From positions 1,347,353 to 1,411,352 of the forward strand of contig NZ_CP027806.1 of assembly GCF_003353065.1 (NCBI RefSeq): a stretch of 64,000 bases of DNA. The letters are read 5' to 3'. Position numbers and translations under genes: made by a program. Source of the stretch: Cyclonatronum proteinivorum. GTDB lineage: Bacteria; Bacteroidota; Rhodothermia; Balneolales; Cyclonatronaceae. This document shows, piece after piece, positions 10,000 to 17,120 of the stretch. Within the stretch, counting starts at the first letter, position 1, and every line of letters starts with the position of its first letter. Under the pieces are notes generated by a model. The model did no database searches. It had not been told where the DNA came from and was given only the letters and a program-made list of their open reading frames with translations.

Positions 10000-10135
10000 G
10001 GGGATGGATAAAGAAGGGGTGGCATGCTTTAGTAGCCGCGACTCCGGCTGCGGGTTTGTGCTGTTTTTGCAGCGCTGACCGGGATGGCGTGTTCAGGAAA
10101 GAGGATGCTGCACGGTTTGAAATGCCTGGTGTGCT

Positions 10136-10220
10136 CCCAAAAAGCAAGGGACTCATCTTTGATTTGGGGTGCCTGTAAAACCACGAAAGACCGTGATGTT
10201 CACGGAGTTTCCCCCAAATA
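10136..10220 (+). repeat. Dispersed repeat family 2, copy 1
   Basis: About 85 bp reading CCCAAAAAGCAAGGGACTCA...TTTGGGG...CACGAAAGACCGTGATGTTC...GTTTCCCCCAAA. Recognisable copies occur at 16831-16917 (same strand) and 34215-34310 (opposite strand). All three lie in intergenic spaces. The remainder of the 371 bp gap between ftsZ and the PAP2 gene, apart from the ftsZ terminator, shows no gene. Confidence 0.75.
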
Positions 10221-10300
10221 AAAAAAACCTTGGAATGGCGATACATTCTGGTTTCGGGGAAAGGTGATGTCTGGCAAACGCGATCCAATCGGGTCGCGTA

Positions 10301-10993
10301 TCAGAGGCGGTCTTTGGCGAGATGCGCGAACAGCTGTGCCCAGTACATGACGATGCTGCCGAGCCAGATGCCGGCGAGTACATCAGCCGGAAAGTGCTCC
10401 CCAAGAAAAAGCCTGCTGCTAAGGATGAGCAGGGTGAGGGTGAGGGCAAGCAGCCGGTAGGCGGTTTCATGGCGCAGCTGAAAAACGGCGATGCACATGG
10501 CGGTAACGGCCGTTGCGTGTCCGGAAGGCAGGGAGTGAAAGCTGCGACCGGTCTGGAAGCCGAAGAAGCCGGTATACCCTTCCCCAAACCATATTTCGGG
10601 ACGTGCTCGGCCCAATGAAAACTTCAGAAGGGTGGTGAAAATCAGGCTGACCAGCACTGCGGATAAAAGAATGACCGTCCGGTCGGTTTCAATCCTTTTC
10701 TTGTTGCGCCGCAGCGTCATAATTTGCAGTCCAATGATCCCTGCTGTGGCAATGAAGATGGTGTAGGGGTTGATGTAGAGCGCCAATATGCGCAGGCCTT
10801 CGTGCCAAAGCGTGTATTCCATCTGACTGAAATAGGTGACTACCGCAATATCCACGTACTGAATAAGCGCAACGCTTGCAAAAAGAAACGCAAGTGTGGC
10901 AATGGTGCTGTTACGCGCAACGACAAGGGCCGGGTTTTGATGGCGGGAAGGGGGAGGCAAAACGGGATTCAGATGTTGGGTTTGGTGTTTCAT
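10301..10993 (-). CDS. PAP2-superfamily membrane phosphatase
   Basis: A type 2 phosphatidic acid phosphatase fold protein of 230 aa. All three catalytic motifs are readable: KFSLGRARP (motif 1, K-x6-RP), the PSGHA motif with the catalytic-cycle histidine, and SRLFLGEHFPADV (SR-x5-H-x3-D). Five to six hydrophobic helices surround them, with a short polar N terminus. Known members dephosphorylate undecaprenyl pyrophosphate, phosphatidic acid, or phosphatidylglycerol phosphate. The location beside the cell wall cluster is suggestive of undecaprenyl pyrophosphate recycling, but this is inference. It is transcribed convergently to ftsZ. Confidence 0.92.
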   Translation of the reverse strand: MKHQTQHLNPVLPPPSRHQNPALVVARNSTIATLAFLFASVALIQYVDIAVVTYFSQMEYTLWHEGLRILALYINPYTIFIATAGIIGLQIMTLRRNKKRIETDRTVILLSAVLVSLIFTTLLKFSLGRARPEIWFGEGYTGFFGFQTGRSFHSLPSGHATAVTAMCIAVFQLRHETAYRLLALTLTLLILSSRLFLGEHFPADVLAGIWLGSIVMYWAQLFAHLAKDRL

Positions 10994-11067
10994 TGACTGA
11001 CGGATGGTGTTGTGATGTCAGGCAACGAAACTTAGTAATTTAATGGCTTAATCCATTTTGAACAACT

Positions 11068-11340
11068 CTAAACCCGAACAGCGCCAAAGTGGCCTGCAAG
11101 CACTAAGCAATTGATCAATATTGATGTCGTCTGAAGGGAAGTGGGATAAAAAATCTCTGCATCGGACGTACTTTCTATAATGAAAGTTTGAAATTCATGC
11201 ACTGGGGTTTCGGTGATGAAGTGATCAATTGGCGTTGTGAAATCAACACGTTTTGCGGTTGCCTCATGTTCTGAGTTAGCTATGTTGCAGGAGGTAAGCA
11301 GAGAAGCTGTGATTAAGAAGGATAGTACTGTATATCGCAT
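11068..11340 (-). CDS. Small putative lipoprotein (distal integron cassette, 3' end unclear)
   Basis: A 90 aa frame beginning MRYTVLSFLITASLLTSC, a good lipoprotein signal with the lipobox cysteine at residue 18. The rest matches no family I recognise. It lies directly after the third cassette boundary in the array (minus-strand G^TTATTT at 11386/11385), so its 5' end fits a gene cassette. No attC with the matching AAATAAC core can be found beyond its stop. The cassette is probably truncated or its attC degenerate, and the last ~20 residues may be read-through into flanking DNA. AT-rich relative to the neighbouring PAP2 gene. Confidence 0.5.
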   Translation of the reverse strand: MRYTVLSFLITASLLTSCNIANSEHEATAKRVDFTTPIDHFITETPVHEFQTFIIESTSDAEIFYPTSLQTTSILINCLVLAGHFGAVRV

Positions 11341-11379
11341 GAGAATTTCATTTGTGTTTCATTGGTTTTGTTTTGTGCT

Positions 11380-11469
11380 AAATAACGGTCTTGCGTTTCT
11401 GCTGCCGAGCTCAAAGCGCCGGTGTTTAGCAAACGATCTGAACCGGTCAGCAGGAAACGCTTGTTATGT
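11380..11469 (-). other. Integron attC recombination site 1 (90 bp)
   Basis: Read on the minus strand it starts ACATAACAAGCGTTTC and ends AAACGCAAGACCGTTATTT. The ends form an imperfect inverted repeat (AAGCGTTTCCTGCTG / CAGCAGAAACGC) with a variable centre. Core R'' is ACATAAC and core R' is GTTATTT, cut expected between G and TT. R'' is the exact complement of the GTTATGT that precedes the same cassette at 12173-12179, as the integron model requires. The TAACAAGCGTTTC start resembles Vibrio VCR sites. Confidence 0.88.
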
Positions 11470-11485
11470 ACAATGACGCAAGGGA

Positions 11486-12151
11486 TTAATTAATTTTATA
11501 CCCTATTAATAGGCGAAAGTGGTTTTGTCTAAAACTCATATTTTGAGCTGCTTGACTGTTATTTTGTAAGTCTGTCAATCCAAACCAACCTTCTGCTCCA
11601 ATTGAAAATTTTTCATTTAATATATACTCACCTCTGAGCCCCGCGTCTATTGAAGAGTTGGCAAAAAAAGCATCATAATTTCGCCAGTCCCAATCTGCAG
11701 TTGCAGAAATGAAGTAGTCATAACGATCTGAGATGGTCAAATGATGATTATACTTTGCACCCAAACCAAAGCGAAAATCCGCAATAGGGTAAAGACCAAA
11801 CAGGCCAAATTCTAAAGCTTGTATTTTTACCTGACTGCTAAATTTAACATCACCTGCCGGATAGTCACCGGAATCTTTCCCGCCAAATTGATTATAGCCT
11901 GCAAATGAGTGGATTGCAAAACCAGTTGAAGTATTTAATTCAAGATATATTCTGGCAGAAGGCATAACAGAAAAGGCGGTTCTATCATGCATTGCAGGTG
12001 AATCTGCTTGCATAAATAGTTGATTGTGACCACCCCCAAGTTCAATTCCAAAATTCAGAAGTGTACTCGACGCATTCTGACCAAAAGATGACAATGGTAG
12101 AATCAAAAAAAGAATCCCAATGATAACGGTGTGATTTGTTTTTTTTGTCAT
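11486..12151 (-). CDS. Outer-membrane beta-barrel-like exported protein (integron cassette gene)
   Basis: A 221 aa protein with a cleavable signal peptide (MTKKTNHTVIIGILFLILPLSSFGQ). Alternating polar/hydrophobic strands follow, such as FGIELGGGHNQLFM, YLELNTSTGFAIHSFAGY and KIQALEFGLFGLYPI, and the last segment is FRLLIGYKIN, consistent with a small outer-membrane barrel or adhesin-like OMP. No enzymatic motif was seen. It is the single gene of one integron cassette (11386-12178), with attC 1 just 17 bp beyond its stop. Codon use is AT-rich compared with the dcw genes. The specific family was not recognised. Confidence 0.75.
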   Translation of the reverse strand: MTKKTNHTVIIGILFLILPLSSFGQNASSTLLNFGIELGGGHNQLFMQADSPAMHDRTAFSVMPSARIYLELNTSTGFAIHSFAGYNQFGGKDSGDYPAGDVKFSSQVKIQALEFGLFGLYPIADFRFGLGAKYNHHLTISDRYDYFISATADWDWRNYDAFFANSSIDAGLRGEYILNEKFSIGAEGWFGLTDLQNNSQAAQNMSFRQNHFRLLIGYKIN

Positions 12152-12172
12152 GGCACTTAGGTTTTTTATTGT

Positions 12173-12262
12173 ACATAACGGCTTGGCGTTTGTGCTGCGG
12201 GGCGACCAAGACTGAGTTTAAGCAACCAGCGCTCAGCCGTCAGCACGAAACGCTTGTTATAG
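12173..12262 (-). other. Integron attC recombination site 2 (90 bp)
   Basis: On the minus strand it reads CTATAACAAGCGTTTCGTGC...GCACAAACGCCAAGCCGTTATGT. The arms GCGTTTCGTGCTGACGG and CAGCACAAACGC are complementary with bulges. R'' is CTATAAC, the exact complement of the GTTATAG that precedes its cassette at 13179-13185; R' GTTATGT belongs to the next cassette. Same length as attC 1. Confidence 0.9.
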
Positions 12263-12270
12263 GTAATAGC

Positions 12271-12954
12271 TTATGAGATTTCAATAAAATCCCATCTCAT
12301 CTTAAATTTAGACCAGCTTTTTTCCCAACAAGTATCAACATATGCTTCTATCTGTATCATTTGTATGGAAAAGCCACAATAATCATTTAAGTATCTAACA
12401 GTCTTTTTCAATTGTGTTTTAAAGTCCTCATCAATAAGAAGTCCTGATTTTGGTAGCAATCTTATTTCTTTGTTTGTTAAATTATTAACTTTTATAAAAT
12501 TACTATATTTCCGTTTTAGTATGTTTCTTGTTGTATCATTGACAATCTTAGCAAGATATTTATCATTATGAATATTTAAGTAGTCTATATTGATATCTTG
12601 ATAGAATAAATCAGATATATATCTCAATAATTGTCCATGAGAATCATGGGAATTCCCACCAATCTTCAACTCACATGGTAAAACTGCTCCATCTTCCCTT
12701 AAATATAAAAAATCAATTCTTTGATCTTCGTCACCACCTTTGAATTCAGCCCCAACCAATGTATATCCCTGAGCAGGAAAGTTATTCCAAATATCACTTT
12801 TCTGAATTATTTTCGCTAGATCTTTTACTTCTTTATAACCTAAATCTTCTTTTAAATTGATTCGATTATTTAAAGGAGTCTCGTATTCAATCCATTCATC
12901 TGGATTTGGTGGCTGAATACCAAAGGCTCCGTCTTCGTTAAAATATAGTTTCAT
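12271..12954 (-). CDS. PD-(D/E)XK-like nuclease-fold protein (integron cassette gene)
   Basis: A 227 aa soluble protein with no signal peptide. The central segment has GAEFKGGDEDQRIDFLYL followed by AVLPCELKIGG. E70, D81 and E95-x-K97 are spaced like the E...D...ExK metal site of PD-(D/E)XK nucleases such as the NucS/DUF91 type, where the acidic ExK strand follows a D-containing strand. Upstream helices and a C-terminal region rich in aromatic residues follow no family I can name. It is the sole gene of a cassette spanning 12179-13184. A DNA-cleaving, possibly defensive, role is inference from the motif only. It could also be an inactive structural relative. Confidence 0.7.
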   Translation of the reverse strand: MKLYFNEDGAFGIQPPNPDEWIEYETPLNNRINLKEDLGYKEVKDLAKIIQKSDIWNNFPAQGYTLVGAEFKGGDEDQRIDFLYLREDGAVLPCELKIGGNSHDSHGQLLRYISDLFYQDINIDYLNIHNDKYLAKIVNDTTRNILKRKYSNFIKVNNLTNKEIRLLPKSGLLIDEDFKTQLKKTVRYLNDYCGFSIQMIQIEAYVDTCWEKSWSKFKMRWDFIEIS

Positions 12955-13178
12955 ATTTGAAGTGGCTTAGGTTCATTGGAATTTGTGTTTGATTTATTTA
13001 GCATGAATGTTAATTATTGAGCAAAAGGTTAATGAATTAAGATTGATGTAATATCAACAATGGAAGAATATCTGAGAAGTTTATTATAAATCTCAATTAA
13101 TTCTTATCAAGAATCAAAGAGTTCTTTTCCTTCAAATAATATTTCGGTAGTAAATAAATAAATGCTAAAGGGGTAAAC

Positions 13179-13309
13179 CTATAACGACCCAGCGTTTAAT
13201 GGGCTTGGCCTTTAAAGCAAATAATGTGAGAAATTTATAAATAGGGTGCAAGCGCCGAACGCGAAATCATGCCTTGCGTGGCCAAGTCCCATTGAAACGC
13301 TTGTTATGG
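13179..13309 (-). other. Integron attC recombination site 3 (131 bp)
   Basis: On the minus strand it starts CCATAACAAGCGTTTCAATG and ends CCATTAAACGCTGGGTCGTTATAG. The arms AGCGTTTCAATGGGACTTGGCC and GGCCAAGCCCATTAAACGCT pair over about 20 bp, with an extra AT-rich central loop containing further palindromic parts. R'' CCATAAC is the exact complement of GTTATGG at 14027-14033, upstream of its cassette. This is the most VCR-like of the three, both in size (~131 bp) and sequence. The rest of the 363 bp space up to the upstream gene is AT-rich with no frame. Confidence 0.92.
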
Positions 13310-13317
13310 CTCATGTG

Positions 13318-14001
13318 CTAAAGCCCTAATATTTTTTGCTTCTTTGATTTGAATTCTTCCTCAGATATTACGCCTCTTTCTTTGAGATTGGCAAGCTTTT
13401 CCAAATATTCCAGATCAGTAATTTTATAATCATGAGTTAAACTTTGTTCATTCTCTCTGTTTGGTTTATTTTTTGAGAACGATGGTTTTATAAATTCACG
13501 ATTCGTTATCCGCTCACTTTTCTTTGGATCTTCTCCAAATTCATTTTTTCCAGGGTAACTATCTTTGATAAGCATGAAAATATAAAAGAATAGATTTACT
13601 ATCGGCACTAACAACAAGAAAACAAATACCCCTTCGAGATTCATGTCATGTAATCTTTTCACCCCCTGAATCATGCTTACTATTCCCAAACCTATAATGA
13701 TTAGAAGAAAAAATATGATTATACCAGGGTATTGGTAAAGACCAGTATCTGATGGAAATGCAAAGAAAAGATTAGGTATTGCTAGTAGTAGGCTACGAAT
13801 AAAATATGTACTTCTTCTAATTCGCCCATCGGTTGAAAAAAAATCATCTTCAACTATATGTAGATTGTTTCCCTTTTCTATGATATTTAGGCTACCTGAA
13901 TAACTTTTAGAGAGAAAATTGTGGTTGCATGTCACGCATCTTGGATAAGCTTTATGCATTACCTCTCCACATTTGGGACACTCTTTTAAACCTTTTGCCA
14001 T
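13318..14001 (-). CDS. Zinc-ribbon, DUF805 and SHOCT domain membrane protein (integron cassette gene)
   Basis: A 227 aa protein in three parts. An N-terminal zinc ribbon has CPKC at residues 8-11 and CVTC at 22-25. A DUF805-like membrane region contains the family hallmarks GRIRRSTYFI, VKRLHDMN and KDSYPGKNEFGEDP, with three to four hydrophobic helices. A C-terminal SHOCT-like helix hairpin reads LEKLANLKERGVISEEEF. Such combinations occur in bacterial membrane proteins of unknown function. It is the first (promoter-proximal) cassette of the array, 13185-14032, with attC 3 only 8 bp after the stop. AT-rich composition marks it as foreign relative to the dcw genes. Confidence 0.85.
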   Translation of the reverse strand: MAKGLKECPKCGEVMHKAYPRCVTCNHNFLSKSYSGSLNIIEKGNNLHIVEDDFFSTDGRIRRSTYFIRSLLLAIPNLFFAFPSDTGLYQYPGIIIFFLLIIIGLGIVSMIQGVKRLHDMNLEGVFVFLLLVPIVNLFFYIFMLIKDSYPGKNEFGEDPKKSERITNREFIKPSFSKNKPNRENEQSLTHDYKITDLEYLEKLANLKERGVISEEEFKSKKQKILGL

Positions 14002-14026
14002 ATAAGGTATTATTTTTTAGTTAGAG

Positions 14027-14033
14027 CCATAAC
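14027..14033 (-). other. Upstream boundary core site of the cassette array (attI-like or solo core)
   Basis: Minus-strand GTTATGG, identical to the circular-form R' expected for the first cassette, whose attC R'' is CCATAAC. It therefore marks where the array begins. No second VCR-like arm lies outside it, so the outer half could be an attI or a secondary insertion point. No integrase gene is next to it. Confidence 0.7.
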
Positions 14034-14068
14034 TACTTATTGAGCGACGGTCAATATACTCCCACTAG

Positions 14069-14193
14069 TCGTATAAGTAAAGAATTATCTACTTATGCGA
14101 CGCCCGGGTACGCATTAAGTACTTCAATTGTCACTTAATGATTATCCAGATCAACCAATTCTCTGAGTTGTATAAGGAAATACTTATACGATT
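14069..14193. repeat. Cluster of TACTTATACGAC-type palindromes upstream of the cassette array
   Basis: GTCGTATAAGTA and TACTTATGCGAC form an inverted pair at 14069-14103. A second pair, TGTATAAG and CTTATACGAT, lies at about 14167-14192. They sit just outside the array boundary and could be protein-binding sites or part of an attachment site. The 545 bp space between the DUF805-like gene and the ATPase holds only these, the boundary core and the direct-repeat block; a 74-codon frame in it looks spurious. Confidence 0.45.
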
Positions 14194-14305
14194 TCAATCA
14201 ATAAGTGCACGCTGCGAACCGGAGCAGAAGGTAATCGTTCTGACAGGGCAAGTATCATCGTTTTATTTGCCAAAAATTGTCATCACCGGCTCAATCGGTG
14301 CATAT

Positions 14306-14449
14306 CGCTTCCTCCACCTCCCAAACCGCACCCAAACACCATTTCCCCCAAGCCTACCGTGAAATCCGGTTATGCCATGTGCATTTTTCATGGTAGATAT
14401 TAAAAAGTACCGTGAAAATCGATTATGCCATGCGCGGATTTCACGGTAG
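14306..14449 (+). repeat. Left ~143 bp direct repeat with two 41 bp palindromes, flanking the ATPase
   Basis: It begins CGCTTCCTCCACC, passes through CACCCAAACACC and contains two 41 bp imperfect palindromes (14355-14395 and 14408-14448) of the form TACCGTGAAAATCGATTAT...GGATTTCACGGTA. A third palindrome follows at 14462-14502. The same arrangement recurs at 15732-15873 beyond the gene, in the same orientation, with high identity by eye. Confidence 0.88.
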
Positions 14450-14546
14450 GCTTGTAGGGTTTACCGTGAAAATCGATTATATTGTGAGCGATTTTCACGG
14501 TTAGCGACCTTTCCGGTAAGCTTCAACATTCAGGACGGAACCACAA

Positions 14547-15722
14547 ATGGATATATCTTTATACACCCGCACCAAACAGGCCAAGCTCGAGGATCTGATG
14601 ATTGATTACCCCGCGGTCGCAATTGTTGGGGCACGTCAGGTTGGTAAGACAACATTGGCGAGACAAATTGCGGCTTCACGGCAAAAAGAAGCACTCTATC
14701 TTGATATGGAGTCACCCCGGGATGTTTCCAAACTTCAGGAAGCAGAGCTCTTTTTTGAGCTGCATGCGGATAAGCTGATCATTATCGATGAAATTCAGCA
14801 TAAACCGGAGCTTTTTGGCGTACTTCGGTCCGTGATTGACAGCGATCAGCGAGGGGGTAGATTTCTGATTTTAGGTTCAGCATCTCCGGTGCTGATTCGA
14901 AAAACGATGGAGTCACTGGCGGGCCGCATATCTTATCAGGAGCTGCATCCTTTAAGCTTTATTGAGGTTGGCGGGCAGGATTTACTCAAGAAGCTGTGGT
15001 TTCGGGGAGGTTTCCCCAAGTCTTTTCTTGCCCGAAATGATGATGTTGCTATGCAATGGCACAGGGATTTTCTGATTACGTTTGTAGAGCGCGATTTGTC
15101 CGTTTTGGGTCTCAACACGGACTACACCAAACTCCGTGAGTTTCTCATTCTTCTTGCGCAGCAACAGGGTTCACACCTAAATCAGGAAACGCTCGGGCGC
15201 TCGCTCGGTGTGAGCCGCTCAACCATTAACCGCTACATTCACTACCTGACGCACGCGTACATTATTCGTTTGCTGCGGCCCTGGTCCACCAATGTTGGTA
15301 AGCGCATGGTGAAAGCACCGAAGGTGTACATCCGGGATAGCGGTTATTTTCACTCCCTGCTCGATATTGACAGTTATGATGACCTTCAGGTGAATATCGC
15401 GGTTGGAGGCTCGTGGGAAGGCTTTGTGGTAGAGCAGACGATGGCGGTGCTGCCGACAAGCTGCAAGCTTTATTTTTCACGAACCCATCACGGGGCAGAG
15501 GCAGATTTAGTGCTGGTAAAACATGGTAAGCCGATTGCCTGTGCCGATGCCAAGCGGAGTCAGGCCCCGAAACTGGAGAAGGGGTTTCTCAATGTGATTG
15601 AGGACAACGATACCTCCCGAAACTTCATGATTATTCCCGCTGATGAAGACTATCCGGTACACCGGAAGGTTCAGGTAACCGGACTTCAGCAATGGCTGGA
15701 TTTTGTGCAGGCGCAGGAGTGA
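14547..15722 (+). CDS. AAA-family ATPase with DUF4143 C-terminal domain
   Basis: A 391 aa member of the large DUF4143 ATPase family. The N-terminal AAA_14-type domain has Walker A GARQVGKTT (residues 28-36), Walker B LIIIDEIQ (around residue 77-84) and an arginine-containing ILGSASP sensor-like strand. The C-terminal half carries a winged-helix segment (LGRSLGVSRSTINRYIHYLTHAYIIRLL) and the DUF4143 restriction-endonuclease-like portion, including AEADLVL followed by ACADAKRS (D...DxK). Function in vivo is unknown for the family; these genes are strain-variable and often horizontally moved. Here it is bracketed by direct repeats of a palindromic element, which fits recent insertion or movement as a unit. 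Confidence 0.93.
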   Translation: MDISLYTRTKQAKLEDLMIDYPAVAIVGARQVGKTTLARQIAASRQKEALYLDMESPRDVSKLQEAELFFELHADKLIIIDEIQHKPELFGVLRSVIDSDQRGGRFLILGSASPVLIRKTMESLAGRISYQELHPLSFIEVGGQDLLKKLWFRGGFPKSFLARNDDVAMQWHRDFLITFVERDLSVLGLNTDYTKLREFLILLAQQQGSHLNQETLGRSLGVSRSTINRYIHYLTHAYIIRLLRPWSTNVGKRMVKAPKVYIRDSGYFHSLLDIDSYDDLQVNIAVGGSWEGFVVEQTMAVLPTSCKLYFSRTHHGAEADLVLVKHGKPIACADAKRSQAPKLEKGFLNVIEDNDTSRNFMIIPADEDYPVHRKVQVTGLQQWLDFVQAQE

Positions 15723-15731
15723 GATGAGAAA

Positions 15732-15873
15732 CGCTCGCCCCCCCCAAAACCCCACCCAAACACCCTTTTCCCCAAACCAACCGTGAAATCCGGTTATGTC
15801 GTGTGCGATTTTCACGGTAGATTTTAAAAAGTACCGTGAAAATCGATTATATCATGCGCGGATTTCACGGTAG
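15732..15873 (+). repeat. Right ~142 bp direct repeat with two palindromes, flanking the ATPase
   Basis: It matches 14306-14449: a C-rich lead (CACCCAAACACCC), then palindromes at 15779-15819 and 15832-15872 joined by the same TAGATTTTAAAAAG spacer. It begins 9 bp after the ATPase stop. The remaining ~160 bp before the LOG gene shows nothing recognisable. Confidence 0.88.
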
Positions 15874-16033
15874 AACGGTCGGGCTGATTTTGGTCGCCTG
15901 GTATTTGAGATGCATGCTATCCTTGATTTGTGCGTGCCGATGCAAGCGGTCGCATTTCCGCGGTACTTTGAGATTCGCGCAAATCTGTTTCAATCCTGCA
16001 ATTCGGTTATCGAGCAGAAGCAGGGAGGAGGTC

Positions 16034-16630
16034 TCAGATTCTGTCGCGGGTCATGAGTTTGCCGAGTTGGGGTGGGGTGAAGGCTTCGATTTTTTTGAGG
16101 AGGGCTTCGGGCTCGGTGTCGTGGATGAAGATGTGCCGGTGGGCTTCGCGGATGAAGCCTTTTTGGAACATGGTTTCGGCGAGCAGCAGCAGCGGGTCGT
16201 AGAAGCCGCCGGTGTTGAGCAGGCCAATGGGTTTCTGATGGAGGCCGAGCTGCGCCCAGGTGAGCATTTCGAAGAGTTCTTCCATGGTGCCGAAACCGCC
16301 GGGCAGGGCGAGGATGACGTCGGCGCGCTCGTACATCATCAGCTTGCGTTCGTGCATGGTTTCGACCATAATCAGCTCGGTGAGGCCGTGATGCGCGACT
16401 TCGCGGGCTTCCAGGAATTGGGGCAGGATGCCGGTCACCGTGCCGCCGGCTGCAAGGGCACCATCGGCGACCGCGCCCATGACCCCGACTTTGGCCCCGC
16501 CGTACACGATGCCCATGCCGCGCGAAGCGATGAGGCGTCCGGTTTGAGCGGCCTGTTCGCAGTATTCGGCTTGATTGCCGGGGGAAGATCCGCAGTAAAC
16601 AGCGATGGTAGAAATAGGGTGAGGTTGCAT
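16034..16630 (-). CDS. LOG family protein (cytokinin riboside 5'-monophosphate phosphoribohydrolase-like)
   Basis: A 198 aa TIGR00730-type protein, often mislabelled lysine decarboxylase. The Rossmann start IAVYCGSSPG, the YGGAKVGVMGAVADGAL segment, MHERK (residues 92-96) and the hallmark PGGFGTMEEL (residues 110-119) are all present. Characterised members hydrolyse the N-glycosidic bond of nucleoside 5'-monophosphates, releasing a base and ribose 5-phosphate. The physiological substrate in this organism is unknown. It is monocistronic, with its 5' end facing an intergenic region that holds a dispersed repeat. Confidence 0.93.
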   Translation of the reverse strand: MQPHPISTIAVYCGSSPGNQAEYCEQAAQTGRLIASRGMGIVYGGAKVGVMGAVADGALAAGGTVTGILPQFLEAREVAHHGLTELIMVETMHERKLMMYERADVILALPGGFGTMEELFEMLTWAQLGLHQKPIGLLNTGGFYDPLLLLAETMFQKGFIREAHRHIFIHDTEPEALLKKIEAFTPPQLGKLMTRDRI

Positions 16631-16830
16631 GGGATGTAAGTCAGGTTAAGGGTTGGGCTGCATAATAGGTGGTTTGATCGCAAAATGCACCGCTTAGGAT
16701 TCGATTCTTTTGGAGAGGGGGGACAGACCGCGGACCGCTGACCGCAGGGGTGCCGTTAAGGTATCTTTCCCTGTTGCGCGGAAATTTTACCTTGGTTCAT
16801 TAGATCAAGTAGTTCGGTATTGGTACAAAA

Positions 16831-16917
16831 CCCAAAAAGCAAGGGATTAATCTCCGGTTTGGGGGCTTTTGATCTTTCAGGGAGCCCCTGATGTTCACGG
16901 AGTTTTCCCTAAAAAAA
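16831..16917 (+). repeat. Dispersed repeat family 2, copy 2
   Basis: It reads CCCAAAAAGCAAGGGATTAA...TGATGTTCACGGAGTTTTCCC, matching 10136-10220 with a diverged middle. It lies in the 490 bp space between the LOG gene and the DUF432 gene. Near 16730 the same space holds CGGACCGCTGACCGC, a short motif seen again near 38683. Confidence 0.7.
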
Positions 16918-17040
16918 CAGAGCTATTTTCAGCTTGTGGCTGGTAGCAGGGGGAAATGGCGGGGTAAGCGGTTTCCGGTGGGGGTCTTGCTGAGCGTGTG
17001 ATAGGGGCGGGTAAGGCGGATTTGAAAAGTGGTGAAAGGC

Positions 17041-17073
17041 GGCGGCTTCATTTTATTGTGAGCCGCTTTTTTT
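17041..17073 (+). terminator. Intrinsic terminator in the 5' leader region of the DUF432 gene
   Basis: GCGGCT pairs with AGCCGC across a 13-nt loop and is followed by seven T residues, ending 47 bp before the DUF432 start at 17121. No plus-strand gene lies upstream for several hundred bases, so this terminator either ends a short non-coding transcript or acts as an attenuator. It also argues against a start at 16998, which would place the hairpin inside the coding region. Confidence 0.65.
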
Positions 17074-17120
17074 ATAGCTTACAGAATTATAACCATACTG
17101 TTCACCAATTGGGAAGCTTC

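Noticed and set aside
14138..14362. 74-codon frame between the cassette array and the ATPase
   Set aside because: It runs into the direct-repeat block, has no recognisable fold or signal, and no relation to an integrase.
14002..16033. Integron integrase gene next to the array
   Set aside because: Searched by eye for tyrosine recombinase motifs in all frames near both ends; only the AAA/DUF4143 ATPase is present, which has no R-H-R-Y catalytic set.
15836..16639. 267-codon plus-strand frame opposite the LOG gene
   Set aside because: It is the antisense shadow of a gene with clear LOG motifs.
16998..17120. Upstream start for the DUF432 gene
   Set aside because: The added residues are encoded across an intrinsic terminator hairpin, and the DUF432 domain starts at the internal Met at 17121.
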